The position numbers and the translations under genes are program-made. From Arthrobacter crystallopoietes BAB-32 (GTDB taxonomy: Bacteria > Actinomycetota > Actinomycetes > Actinomycetales > Micrococcaceae): DNA of 39,701 nt. The notes under the pieces were generated by a model. The model ran no database searches, was not told the origin of the DNA, and saw only the letters and a list, made by a program, of their open reading frames with translations. Below, piece after piece: positions 23,220 through 30,714 of this stretch (within the stretch, counting starts at the first letter, position 1; each line of letters opens with the position of its first letter). The DNA lies in contig NZ_ANPE02000150.1 in NCBI RefSeq assembly GCF_000328305.2, positions 1 through 39,701 on the forward strand, read 5' to 3'.

Positions 23220-25697
23220 CTATAGCGGTGAGGCGGATTGCTTCCTCGGATCCGGGAATCCGAGCGTGACGTACCCCGGGGCCCGCTTGTTAAGCGAGGC
23301 GGCCAGGACGGGTGTGAGCTCGTCGTGGTAGTCGTGGACGACGGCGACGGTCTTGCCTGGGTATGGTCGCGTAATGCGGCCTGCGTACTGGACGAGTCGG
23401 CCTTTGAAGGAGATCGGAGCGGCTAGGAACAGAGTGTCCAGCTGCGGGCAGTCGAAGCCTTCGCCGATGTACGAGCCTGTGCCCAGCACCAATAGTGCCT
23501 CTGTGTCGTCGGCTTCGGCCAGGCGTGCGACGGCGGCTCGGCGCTCCTTGGCTTTCATGGAGCCGGAGAAGACTACCGGGTCCAAGCCTGCACTGCGGAA
23601 TCGCGCAGCGAACTGGTCCAGGTGGGACTTCCACGTGGTCAGCAACAGGATCTTGGCCTGCTTTTTCTGGGCGGCCAGCACGTCGCAGGCGATCTGCTCC
23701 AGGCGGTCCTGGTCCGCGACCAGGTCCTTGTAAATCCGGGAAATGCCGCCCGGTTCGGACGGGTCCGCGTCGCCATCGTAGATGAACGACGTGGAGTGCA
23801 CGTTCAGCTCCAAGACAGGTGTCGGGAGGTCGCTGTGCTGGCTGGGCAGCTGCTCCGCATCCTGCGGAGTCATCGTGTGTACGACTTGGCCCAGCTGGTG
23901 GAACATCAGCTCATCCAGCCGGTCCCGCCGGTATGGGGTCGCAGTCAGGCCGAGCCAGCAGCGGGCCGGAATCTGGTTCATAACGTGACTGAATGCGGCG
24001 GCCGGGACGTGGTGGCATTCGTCTGCGATCACGAAGCCATAGCCGGCGGTCAGCTCGGCGATGTTCTCCCTCCGGGCCAGAGTAGGCAGCAAGGCGACGT
24101 CGATGCGTCCGGTTGTCTTGGCGCGGCCGCCGCCGATCTGGCCGCACTTTTCGCCCGTAAGCTCCTGGACGCGTGTACGCCACTGATCGGCCAAAGCCTT
24201 GCGGTCGACCAGGATCAAGGTCGAGACGCCGCGGCGGGCTATCAGCTCGCAGGCCATAACGGTCTTGCCCGTGCCGGGTGGGGCGACCAATATGCCCTGT
24301 TCGCCGGCGGCCAGATCATCCACCGCCCGCTGCTGGTCCGGGCGGAGTGTGGCGGTGCAGGTGAAATCGAGGGCGGTGCCGCCGGAGCGTTCGTCCTCGA
24401 TCCGCAGGGTGCTGCCGGCTGATTCCACCAGCCGCGTCAGCAGCGGCAGCAGACCGCGGGGCAGGACAAGCCCGCCGTCGAGGGTTTCGTCGTAGCTGCG
24501 AAGGAAACGCGGGATGTTCCAGGTGGAGCGACGCTGCCGCTGGCGGTCGTAGAATTCCGGGTTCGGCATCGACGCTGCATGCTTGACGGCGGATACCATG
24601 GCGGGCCCCAGTTCGGCGGCGGGGACTGTCAGCCGAGCAGCGAACTTGGCATGGATGATCAGCGCCGGCCGGGGCACGATTTTCGAGGATTCCGGCAGCT
24701 CTAGCCTTCGCACCTCGTGGCCGAAGCGGACGGTCGGCAGCCTGCGGACATGCCGGACGACGTCGCCGGGGGAGAGCCGGTCCAAGCTGGAAAGGTAGGC
24801 CCACTGGTCCTCATAGGGCTCGAGTGTGGTGGTGTCCAGGAACAGGGTCGTGCCGTGCAGGCGCCGCTTACCGTTCAGTGGTGCCGCGATGAGGTTCCCC
24901 ATCCCTTTGCCGGAATGCGTGTCTTGGGAAGGGAAAAGCCTGTCGTAGCTGGCGAGGTCCATGCTGCCGCGCAGACCGATCGCTTCATGGATCAAGCCGG
25001 TAGCCAGCTGCCGGGCGGCTTCGGCTGCAATAGGCCGGTCGAAGAAGATCCAGACGTGGGATCCGCGTCCGGATTGGGAGACCTCCAGGGCAGCCGGGAT
25101 GCCGCGAAACCTGGCAGCCTTGGCATAGGCCAGGGCGTCCAGCATGGCTGCTGGGCCGTCGAAATCCGCCGCCACCCACCAGCACTTGTCGTCTTCGGTG
25201 AGCGGATACAGGCCGATGTGTTGCTGTCCGCGAAGGTGGGCGGCGATGACGGCGGCAGTCAACGGAAGGTAATCCGCGCCGTCGCGCTTCATTCCCTTGC
25301 GCCAACCGCCGGCGACGGCGGGCACCCAACCGGAACGGCCGTCCTTGGCGTTTTCCCAGCGAACCGCATAAATGTCGGTGCGGGCACGGAAGAGGTCCTG
25401 AAAGAGCCTCACCTTTTGCTCCGGGGGCGAGGACATGGTGACCGGACCACGCAGCGCCTGCAGATGCAAGGCTGGCTGGTCCTGGCGGGCGGCCTGGGCT
25501 TCCTGTTCGGACAGGTCCAGAAGCTTGCGCAGGCGGGCGTTATCCAGCCGCAGTTCTTCCAGTTCGCGAACCAGCGCGTGCCTGCCGGGATCGTCGAACA
25601 ATGGTAGGGAACTTTGCCCGTCACTTGCGGTTATGTCGATGCCCACAGTGCCATTCTGCGTCGTTGTCCGTCTGTGCCCAAGCAAGCGGGTGGGCAT
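23220..25697 (-). CDS. TOTE-type primase (AEP) plus SF2 helicase
   Basis: 825-aa fusion. Residues ~40-72 form a coiled coil (VRELEELRLDNARLRKLL). Residues ~95-300 match the archaeo-eukaryotic primase domain of TOTE conflict systems: FQDLFRARTDIYAVRW, the metal-binding AADFD (176-180), the SQSGRGSHVWIFF motif (207-219), and YDRLFPSQDT...GMGNLIAAPL (251-274). Residues ~375-440 are the linker (NPEFYDRQRQRRSTWNIPRF). Residues 450-825 are a superfamily-2 helicase with Walker A APPGTGKT (472-479), DECH box (559-562), TATP (585-588) and motif VI QYAGRITRP. ATG 25697 has GGGGGA upstream; a GTG 17 codons later is an alternative. The family is predicted to act against or within mobile elements; no PLD nuclease domain is fused here. 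Confidence 0.88.
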   Translation of the reverse strand: MPTRLLGHRRTTTQNGTVGIDITASDGQSSLPLFDDPGRHALVRELEELRLDNARLRKLLDLSEQEAQAARQDQPALHLQALRGPVTMSSPPEQKVRLFQDLFRARTDIYAVRWENAKDGRSGWVPAVAGGWRKGMKRDGADYLPLTAAVIAAHLRGQQHIGLYPLTEDDKCWWVAADFDGPAAMLDALAYAKAARFRGIPAALEVSQSGRGSHVWIFFDRPIAAEAARQLATGLIHEAIGLRGSMDLASYDRLFPSQDTHSGKGMGNLIAAPLNGKRRLHGTTLFLDTTTLEPYEDQWAYLSSLDRLSPGDVVRHVRRLPTVRFGHEVRRLELPESSKIVPRPALIIHAKFAARLTVPAAELGPAMVSAVKHAASMPNPEFYDRQRQRRSTWNIPRFLRSYDETLDGGLVLPRGLLPLLTRLVESAGSTLRIEDERSGGTALDFTCTATLRPDQQRAVDDLAAGEQGILVAPPGTGKTVMACELIARRGVSTLILVDRKALADQWRTRVQELTGEKCGQIGGGRAKTTGRIDVALLPTLARRENIAELTAGYGFVIADECHHVPAAAFSHVMNQIPARCWLGLTATPYRRDRLDELMFHQLGQVVHTMTPQDAEQLPSQHSDLPTPVLELNVHSTSFIYDGDADPSEPGGISRIYKDLVADQDRLEQIACDVLAAQKKQAKILLLTTWKSHLDQFAARFRSAGLDPVVFSGSMKAKERRAAVARLAEADDTEALLVLGTGSYIGEGFDCPQLDTLFLAAPISFKGRLVQYAGRITRPYPGKTVAVVHDYHDELTPVLAASLNKRAPGYVTLGFPDPRKQSASPL

Positions 25698-25731
25698 GAA
25701 GTCCCCCGAGAGCGGCGAATCGGATAATCAA

Positions 25732-26913
25732 TTACGAGTGCGTCCGCTTCCAAGCCGCGTGGCCGGTAGTGGCCGCAGCGGTCAGGAGGACGCTGGCAAT
25801 GAGGCCGAGGAGGAAGATCGTGCCGTACTGGCGGTTGTCGGCGAGGCCGGCGGTCAGGAAGTTGTACAGCGAGCTGCCGAGGAACAGCGAGCCGGCGAAC
25901 AGCGAGACGCTGGTGGCCCGTGCCTGCGGGGCGATGTCGGTGGCCCAGCCCTGCATCGAGGAGTGCAGCACGGCGTTGGAGACTCCGATGAGCAGCGCCG
26001 TTGCGGTCAGCGCCGCCGGCACCTGCCACAGCGAGGAGACCAGGAAAGCGGCGACCAGGACCGAGCCTCCGATGCCGATCAGCTGGGTACGGGTGAACCG
26101 GTGGACCAGGCGCCGCATCAGCCGGGCGCCGAGGATGACGCCGATGCCGAAACCGGCGGCCAGCACGCCGGCCAGGCTGACTCCCACGCCGGCGTGCTGC
26201 AGGGCCGGGACGATGTAGGTCAGGATGCCCATCAGCACCGCCCCCTCCAGCACGGCCAGCCCGTAGATGCCCAGGGCGGAGGGAGAAAACGCGTGGCCCA
26301 GCCGCATGCCGCCGCGGCCGGCCGGCCTGCCCGTGCCGGCGCCGCGCAGGTACACCAGCAGGACCAGGCACCCAAGCGCAGGCAGCGCGAACACCAGCCG
26401 CCAGTCCACCAGCGCGGCCAGCGTACCGGTCGCCAGCGTCGCGATCGTCGTGCCCAGCGAAGAGTAGATCTGCAGATCGGACAGGCCTCGGGCGCGCTCG
26501 ATCCCGGTCCGCGTGTCGCCCAGGATCGTCAGCAGGGTCGGATACAGCGCGCCGGCCATCAGGCCCGTGAACGAGCGGGCCAGCAGCAGCGGCAGGTAGC
26601 TGCTGAACAGCGTGCTGGCCAGCGCCCCGAGCAGCACGCCAACCAGCGCCGTGCGCAGTACTGCCATCCGGCCGAACCGGTCGCTGAAGAGTCCCCACAG
26701 CGGCTGGCCCACGGCGTAGAGCAGGGCGTAGGCCGCGACCAGCTGGACGGCCTGGCCCAGCGACAGCTCCGTCCGGTCCGCGAGCACCACCAGCATCGGC
26801 GGTGTCCCGAAGCGGTCGAAGAACGCCAGGAATCCCACCGACCGCAGGACGGCATCGGGCACTTGGTTCCGCGGTGTGCCGGGCTGGCCGCCGGAACCGG
26901 CTGGGTCCGTCAT
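25732..26913 (-). CDS. MFS transporter (12 helices)
   Basis: 393-aa major facilitator. The loop 2-3 motif A is clear (GLFSDRFGRMAVLR, ~72-85), and motif-B/C-like sequence follows in helices 4-5 (RSFTGLMAGALYPTLLTILGD). Twelve hydrophobic segments, short cytoplasmic ends. It probably exports drugs or sugars; the substrate cannot be read. I chose ATG 26913 (MTDPAGSGG) with AAGGA upstream over an ATG at 26949. The upstream region carries a GGGGAC/GTCCCC hairpin (26951-26969). It ends only 35 bp from the primase-helicase start in the same direction, so co-transcription is possible. Confidence 0.88.
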   Translation of the reverse strand: MTDPAGSGGQPGTPRNQVPDAVLRSVGFLAFFDRFGTPPMLVVLADRTELSLGQAVQLVAAYALLYAVGQPLWGLFSDRFGRMAVLRTALVGVLLGALASTLFSSYLPLLLARSFTGLMAGALYPTLLTILGDTRTGIERARGLSDLQIYSSLGTTIATLATGTLAALVDWRLVFALPALGCLVLLVYLRGAGTGRPAGRGGMRLGHAFSPSALGIYGLAVLEGAVLMGILTYIVPALQHAGVGVSLAGVLAAGFGIGVILGARLMRRLVHRFTRTQLIGIGGSVLVAAFLVSSLWQVPAALTATALLIGVSNAVLHSSMQGWATDIAPQARATSVSLFAGSLFLGSSLYNFLTAGLADNRQYGTIFLLGLIASVLLTAAATTGHAAWKRTHS

Positions 26914-27000
26914 ATATTGGGCTTTTCCTTGTTGCCGAAGGCTACCCATCGGGGACTGAGCGCGTCCCCTTAGGCAGCGGGAATCCAGCCTTCAGGATAG

Positions 27001-27018
27001 TGAAAATTACGACGGCGG
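27001..27018 (+). repeat. Dispersed motif copy
   Basis: TGAAAATTACGACGGCGG, intergenic; identical over 18 bp to the copy at 35183. Confidence 0.75.
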
Positions 27019-27088
27019 GACTGCGGACACGCGCTACAGTCACCTGCAGCGGCATGTTCCGCCAAGCGATTCAGCCAGGTACCGCGGC

Positions 27089-28915
27089 TCAGCGCGCTGG
27101 TTCGAGCACCATTGCCGAGCCGCCGCCGCGCCGGGCGGGCTCGGCCGCGGCCAGCATGCTCCCGTCCGGCATGAACTCGATCGCCGTCGCCGCGCCGATC
27201 TCTGCCGCGGAGGTGAACGAGTCGCCGGACGGCGTCAGCTCATGCCCGTATGGTGCCAGCTCGCTTTCATAAGCGTCGATGAACTCCGGCTCGGACGTAA
27301 CGGTGGCGGTGTTGCGTTGCGCCGCACGAGGGGCCGCGATGGCTTCCGGCAGGTCCATCCCCAGATCCACCCGGTTCATGATGGTCTGCAGGACGGTCGT
27401 GATGATTGTCGAGCCGCCCGGCGAACCGAGCGCGAGGAAGGGCTCTCCGTCCTCGAGGATGATGGTCGGCGACATCGAGGAGCGCGGTCGCTTCCCCGGA
27501 TCGATCCGGTTGGGATCGGCCGGGTCGTACACAGTCGAGAAGTCGGTCAGCTCGTTGTTGAGCAGGAACCCGCGGCCGGGCACCACGATGCCGGATCCGC
27601 CGGTCTGCTCGATCGTGAGCGTGTACTCGACCACGTTTCCCCAGGTGTCCGCGACCGTCAGGTTCGTCGTCGAAATGTTCTCGGTGTCCGCCTCATTGGC
27701 CGGCGCCGCCGCGGAAGCCGGGCACACGCCGTCGTACGCGGAAACATCCCCGGGGTCGACGGGCTTCACGGCTGCCCGTTGCGGGTCGATGTGGCACGCA
27801 CGCTCCTTGCCGAACAAGAGGTCCGTGAGCACGTCGGTGGGCACGTCGACAAAAGCAGGATCGCCAACGTACTTGCCGCGGTCGGCGAAGGCGAGCGCGC
27901 TGGCCTCGAGGTAGTGGTGCAGGGCATCGGGCGTGGACATCTCCGAAAGGTTGACCGTGTCGAGGATGTTCAGCGCCTCGCCGACCGTGGTGCCTCCACT
28001 GCTCGACGGCGCCATGCCGTACACATCCAGGCCGCGGTACTCCACGTGGGTCGGAGCCTGGTCCAAAGCACGGTATTCGGCGAGGTCCTCCGTGGTCATA
28101 TGGCCGACCGGGACGGGCAGGGGCGTAGTGGCTGTCTTCGGCGGATCCTGCACGGTGGCCGCGATTTCCTCCGCCAGCGGCCCGCCGTAGAAGGCGTCGG
28201 TTCCTTCCTTCGCGAGGAGCCGGTACGTCTTGGCCAGGTCGGGGTTCTTGAAGGTACTGCCGACGGCGGGTGCATCACCGTCAGGGAGGAACAGGCTGCT
28301 CGTCGAGGTGAAGGCCTCGAAGCGGAGCTCGTTGTCGAGCGTCTGCTGGCGGAACGTCTCGTCGACGACGAAGCCGCGCTTGGCCACGTCGATGGCAGGT
28401 TCGAGTGCCTCGCCGAGGCTCAGGGTTCCCCACTCGTCCAGTGCGCGCTCCCAAGTGGCCGGTGTGCCGGGTACACCTACGGAAACGCCGCTGGTGACGA
28501 GTTCCGGCGTGAAGCGGTAGGGCTCGCCGGTCGCCGGATCGATGAACGCATCGTGCGGCATTGCCGCGGGCGCGGTCTCACGGCCGTCGATCGTGCCGAC
28601 CTTCCCGGTCTCCGCGTTGTAGAACAGGAAGTAGCCGCCACCGCCGATTCCAGCGCTGTACGGCTCGGTCACGCCGAGCGTCGCCGCGGCGGCTACGGCC
28701 GCGTCCGCCGCGTTGCCGCCCTCGCCCAGGACTTCAATTGCCGCTGCGGATGCCTCCGGATCCACGGTACTTACTGCGCCGCCGTACCCGCGGGCGGTCG
28801 GGGTCTTGTCCGTCTCGGGCGGGTCTGCGAACGCGGGGCTGGCAACCGTGCCCCCGGTGACGCTCAAAGCCAGGGCCGCCGTGAACGCGGCCAATCGACG
28901 TCTCACAAGTGCCAT
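27089..28915 (-). CDS. ggt: Gamma-glutamyltranspeptidase, secreted
   Basis: 608-aa Ntn-hydrolase that cleaves and transfers the gamma-glutamyl group of glutathione and other gamma-glutamyl peptides outside the cell. A Sec signal peptide is visible (MALVRRRLAAFTAALALSV, cleavage after AFA30). The self-processing site lies at ENISTTNLTVAD, giving catalytic Thr416 as the first residue of the small subunit. The usual Thr-Thr-His is Thr-Thr-Asn here. The oxyanion motif LGSPGG and the GGGGYFLFYN substrate loop are present. GGGAG is six bases before ATG 28915; longer starts are rejected because the signal peptide defines the N-terminus. Divergent from a 27-aa peptide gene. Confidence 0.93.
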   Translation of the reverse strand: MALVRRRLAAFTAALALSVTGGTVASPAFADPPETDKTPTARGYGGAVSTVDPEASAAAIEVLGEGGNAADAAVAAAATLGVTEPYSAGIGGGGYFLFYNAETGKVGTIDGRETAPAAMPHDAFIDPATGEPYRFTPELVTSGVSVGVPGTPATWERALDEWGTLSLGEALEPAIDVAKRGFVVDETFRQQTLDNELRFEAFTSTSSLFLPDGDAPAVGSTFKNPDLAKTYRLLAKEGTDAFYGGPLAEEIAATVQDPPKTATTPLPVPVGHMTTEDLAEYRALDQAPTHVEYRGLDVYGMAPSSSGGTTVGEALNILDTVNLSEMSTPDALHHYLEASALAFADRGKYVGDPAFVDVPTDVLTDLLFGKERACHIDPQRAAVKPVDPGDVSAYDGVCPASAAAPANEADTENISTTNLTVADTWGNVVEYTLTIEQTGGSGIVVPGRGFLLNNELTDFSTVYDPADPNRIDPGKRPRSSMSPTIILEDGEPFLALGSPGGSTIITTVLQTIMNRVDLGMDLPEAIAAPRAAQRNTATVTSEPEFIDAYESELAPYGHELTPSGDSFTSAAEIGAATAIEFMPDGSMLAAAEPARRGGGSAMVLEPAR

Positions 28916-29133
28916 GACCGCTCCCAAGTGAGTGAGGGGAAGTTGTCGATGGGGCCAACGGTACTCCGTGCGGTCCGGCCGCTCAATGTTGGGGGGGCGG
29001 CCTAACGCGCCAAGCCGCCCGGCTCGGCGGCGCCGGCACGCACCGCAGGTGAATTTTCTGCCGTTTTCACTAGTCAGCACGGCCATTGGAGGGACAATGG
29101 AGGAGTCCCACGAGGGAAAACGGAGGAAACGAG

Positions 29134-29217
29134 ATGCGTGGAAGCAACCTGATTTGGACAATCGTCGGCATCCTGATTGCCATTGCCCTGATCATCTGGA
29201 TCGTTTCTGCAATCTAG
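29134..29217 (+). CDS. 27-residue single-pass membrane peptide
   Basis: ATG 29134 has a strong CGGAGGAAA five to ten bases upstream. The peptide (MRGSNLIWTIVGILIAIALI then IWIVSAI) is a short basic start followed by one membrane helix, a type of tiny hydrophobic protein common in actinobacteria with unknown role. It is too short for standard ORF calling. Divergent from ggt. Confidence 0.65.
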   Translation: MRGSNLIWTIVGILIAIALIIWIVSAI

Positions 29218-29750
29218 GATCCGCGCGGCTTTCGCCGCAGGGTCCGCCTGCTGGGAACTTCGCTGACGATTCCGCCAGGGGTCGCTCGGGTCCACCGGCA
29301 GGTACTACAACTGGTGCCCGGCCAAGGGGCAGGCCGGCGCTCCGGCGCGCTCGCTGATCAAACGCCGTTCCTCCCGCAGGAACCAATAACGACGGCGGTG
29401 CTTCACTTCGTTTCCCGGCATCCACTCATTTTGGGGTTGGGTTCATCCCCAGAACTGGAATCTGGTCTCTTGCGGCCCGGCCAACGAAACTGAGTATGTC
29501 CTGATCCGCTCAGCTCCCCACTGAGCGGACTGGGACCAGGAGCTGGGCTTCCCCCAACGGCCACGCTCCCGTCGGCCCCTACCGCGAAGGGGCTTACGGC
29601 ATTGCCCCGGACCGGTCCCAGACCGCCGGGGCAATGTCGGGTGTGGGGTCATGAGCGCGGAAGCGGCCCGTGCCTGATACCGGCGGATGCAGCCAGCAGC
29701 AAGAGCGGCCCGGGCAGCGCCGACATATTGCGACGTCGAAGGTAACAGTG
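29218..29750. other. Intergenic block with several strong hairpins
   Basis: No convincing protein-coding gene. It holds a dispersed-motif copy (29383-29400) and four stems: 29462-29469 pairing with 29532-29539; CCGCTCAG/CTGAGCGG (29506-29528); GCCCC/GGGGC (29574-29593); and an 11-bp perfect stem CATTGCCCCGG/CCGGGGCAATG (29600-29636). This could be a structured RNA or tandem terminators. Confidence 0.5.
29383..29400 (+). repeat. Dispersed motif copy
   Basis: CCAATAACGACGGCGGTG, intergenic, between the 27-aa peptide and the hairpin block. Confidence 0.65.
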
Positions 29751-29752
29751 CG

Positions 29753-29810
29753 TGACGCTGCGTCATCTTGGGCCGCAACCGTTGCCGCCCACCGCCGGCC
29801 CGGCATACCT
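29753..29810 (+). promoter_or_regulatory. Promoter and operator of the riboswitch operon
   Basis: Palindrome TGACGC-T-GCGTCA (29753-29765) is followed by TTGCCG (29782-29787) and, after 16 bp, CATACC (29804-29809). Transcription would start a few bases before the riboswitch. The palindrome is a plausible site for a regulator additional to SAM. Confidence 0.45.
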
Positions 29811-29821
29811 TTTTGAGCACA

Positions 29822-29898
29822 GATCACGAGTTCCAACGCGAAGCCCTGGCTGGTTGGACGGCAACCCTCTTCGTGGTGGGGTGCCCCAGGTGAAGATC
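29822..29898 (+). ncRNA. SAM-IV-type (SAM-I/IV class) riboswitch
   Basis: The sequence follows the actinobacterial SAM-IV pattern: outer helix GATC/GATC, P2 arm CCAAC...GTTGG with inner AGCC/GGCT, the ligand-core string GGCAACCCTC, the P3 arm GTGGTGGGGTGCCCC, then GGTGA. A 3' hairpin (CCGGC...GCAC-AACC-GTGC-GCCGG, 29898-29922) and GGCTCG/CGAGCC (29935-29950) follow before the start codon at 29977, with only a weak Shine-Dalgarno, so translational control is likely. SAM binding normally shuts such genes off when methionine/SAM is plentiful. Assignment is from remembered consensus, not a covariance search. Confidence 0.85.
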
Positions 29899-29976
29899 CG
29901 GCCGGGCACAACCGTGCGCCGGCAAGTACCGAGCCGGCTCGTCCGCGAGCCCTCCCGCACAGACGGAATCCTGCCC

Positions 29977-30672
29977 ATGTCCTTCATCTGCCTCATCCTG
30001 TCCGGAGTGGCCCTGCTAATCAACGGCCTGGCCCTGCTCGGACGCATCCCGCCGCGCGACAGCGGCACCCTGAACCTGCTGATCGGCGGCCTCCAGCTGG
30101 TGCTGGCCGCCCTGATCGCCGTGGCCGCCGCCGGCGATTCCGCCCAGCTGCTCAGCGCCGCCGGCGTCGTGCTCTTCGGCCTCACCTACACCTACGTCGG
30201 CCTGAACTCGCTGTTCGATCTCGGCTCCGCCGGCGTCGGCTGGTTCTGCGCCCTGGTCGCCGCGCTCGCGGTCGTGTACTCGGCCTCCAACCTGGCGGCC
30301 GATCCCTTCGCCGCGGTCCTGTGGGCCAGCTGGGCCGTGCTGTGGACGCTGTTCTTCCTGCTCCTCGCCGGCGGCAGGTCCGGACTGACCGCCTACACCG
30401 GCTGGGCCACCCTGCTCACCAGCCAAATTACGACGGCGGTGCCCGCCCTTTTGGGTCTGAACGGCGCCTGGCCGGCGGGCTGGGGGAGTGCCGCGGCAGC
30501 CGCCGTCGTGATCGCCCTGCTGTTGATCGCCGCACGGTTCCTGGCCCAGCGCAACGGCCGCGCCGCCGTCGTACTTCCGGAAACCGAACCCGTCCGGGCA
30601 GACAAGGTCCGGGCCCCCGCCGCCGGTGAACTTCCGCAGCCGGACCAGGTGCCGGCACCCGCCGCCGTCTGA
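29977..30672 (+). CDS. AmiS/UreI-family membrane transporter or channel
   Basis: 231-aa protein with six membrane helices and the AmiS/UreI pattern: LILSGVALLINGLALLGRIPPRDSGTLNLLIGGLQL (~3-38 region), VVLFGLTYTYVGLNSLFDLGSAGVGWF (~65-92), WASWAVLWTLFFLLL (~112-126) and a TGWATLLTSQITTAVPALL end. UreI is a proton-gated urea channel and AmiS accompanies amidases, so small polar amides are the known cargo. Here the gene follows a SAM riboswitch, not urease, and precedes a sulfur-type monooxygenase, so an organosulfur or amide-like sulfur compound is the better guess. ATG 29977 is chosen by homology. The cytoplasmic tail is Pro/Ala-rich. It contains an in-gene dispersed-motif copy. Confidence 0.85.
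   Translation: MSFICLILSGVALLINGLALLGRIPPRDSGTLNLLIGGLQLVLAALIAVAAAGDSAQLLSAAGVVLFGLTYTYVGLNSLFDLGSAGVGWFCALVAALAVVYSASNLAADPFAAVLWASWAVLWTLFFLLLAGGRSGLTAYTGWATLLTSQITTAVPALLGLNGAWPAGWGSAAAAAVVIALLLIAARFLAQRNGRAAVVLPETEPVRADKVRAPAAGELPQPDQVPAPAAV
30424..30441 (+). repeat. Dispersed motif copy inside the AmiS-like gene
   Basis: CAAATTACGACGGCGGTG codes for Gln-Ile-Thr-Thr-Ala-Val with the locally rare codons CAA and ATT. Confidence 0.7.
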
Positions 30673-30714
30673 CCCCGCCGACTACCCTCCATCCCACCAA
30701 ACCGAAAGGCCGTC

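Noticed and set aside
25435-26973. 512-codon plus-strand frame opposite the MFS gene
   Set aside because: Runs of Arg/Gln/Ala/Gly typical of shadows; the opposite strand has a clean 12-helix transporter.
27242-29005. 587-codon plus-strand frame opposite ggt
   Set aside because: Shadow of ggt, no recognisable fold or start signal.
29977-30672. Urea channel serving the urease
   Set aside because: It lies 12 kb from ureD in a separate operon behind a SAM riboswitch with a sulfur-type monooxygenase; a urease link is possible but less supported.
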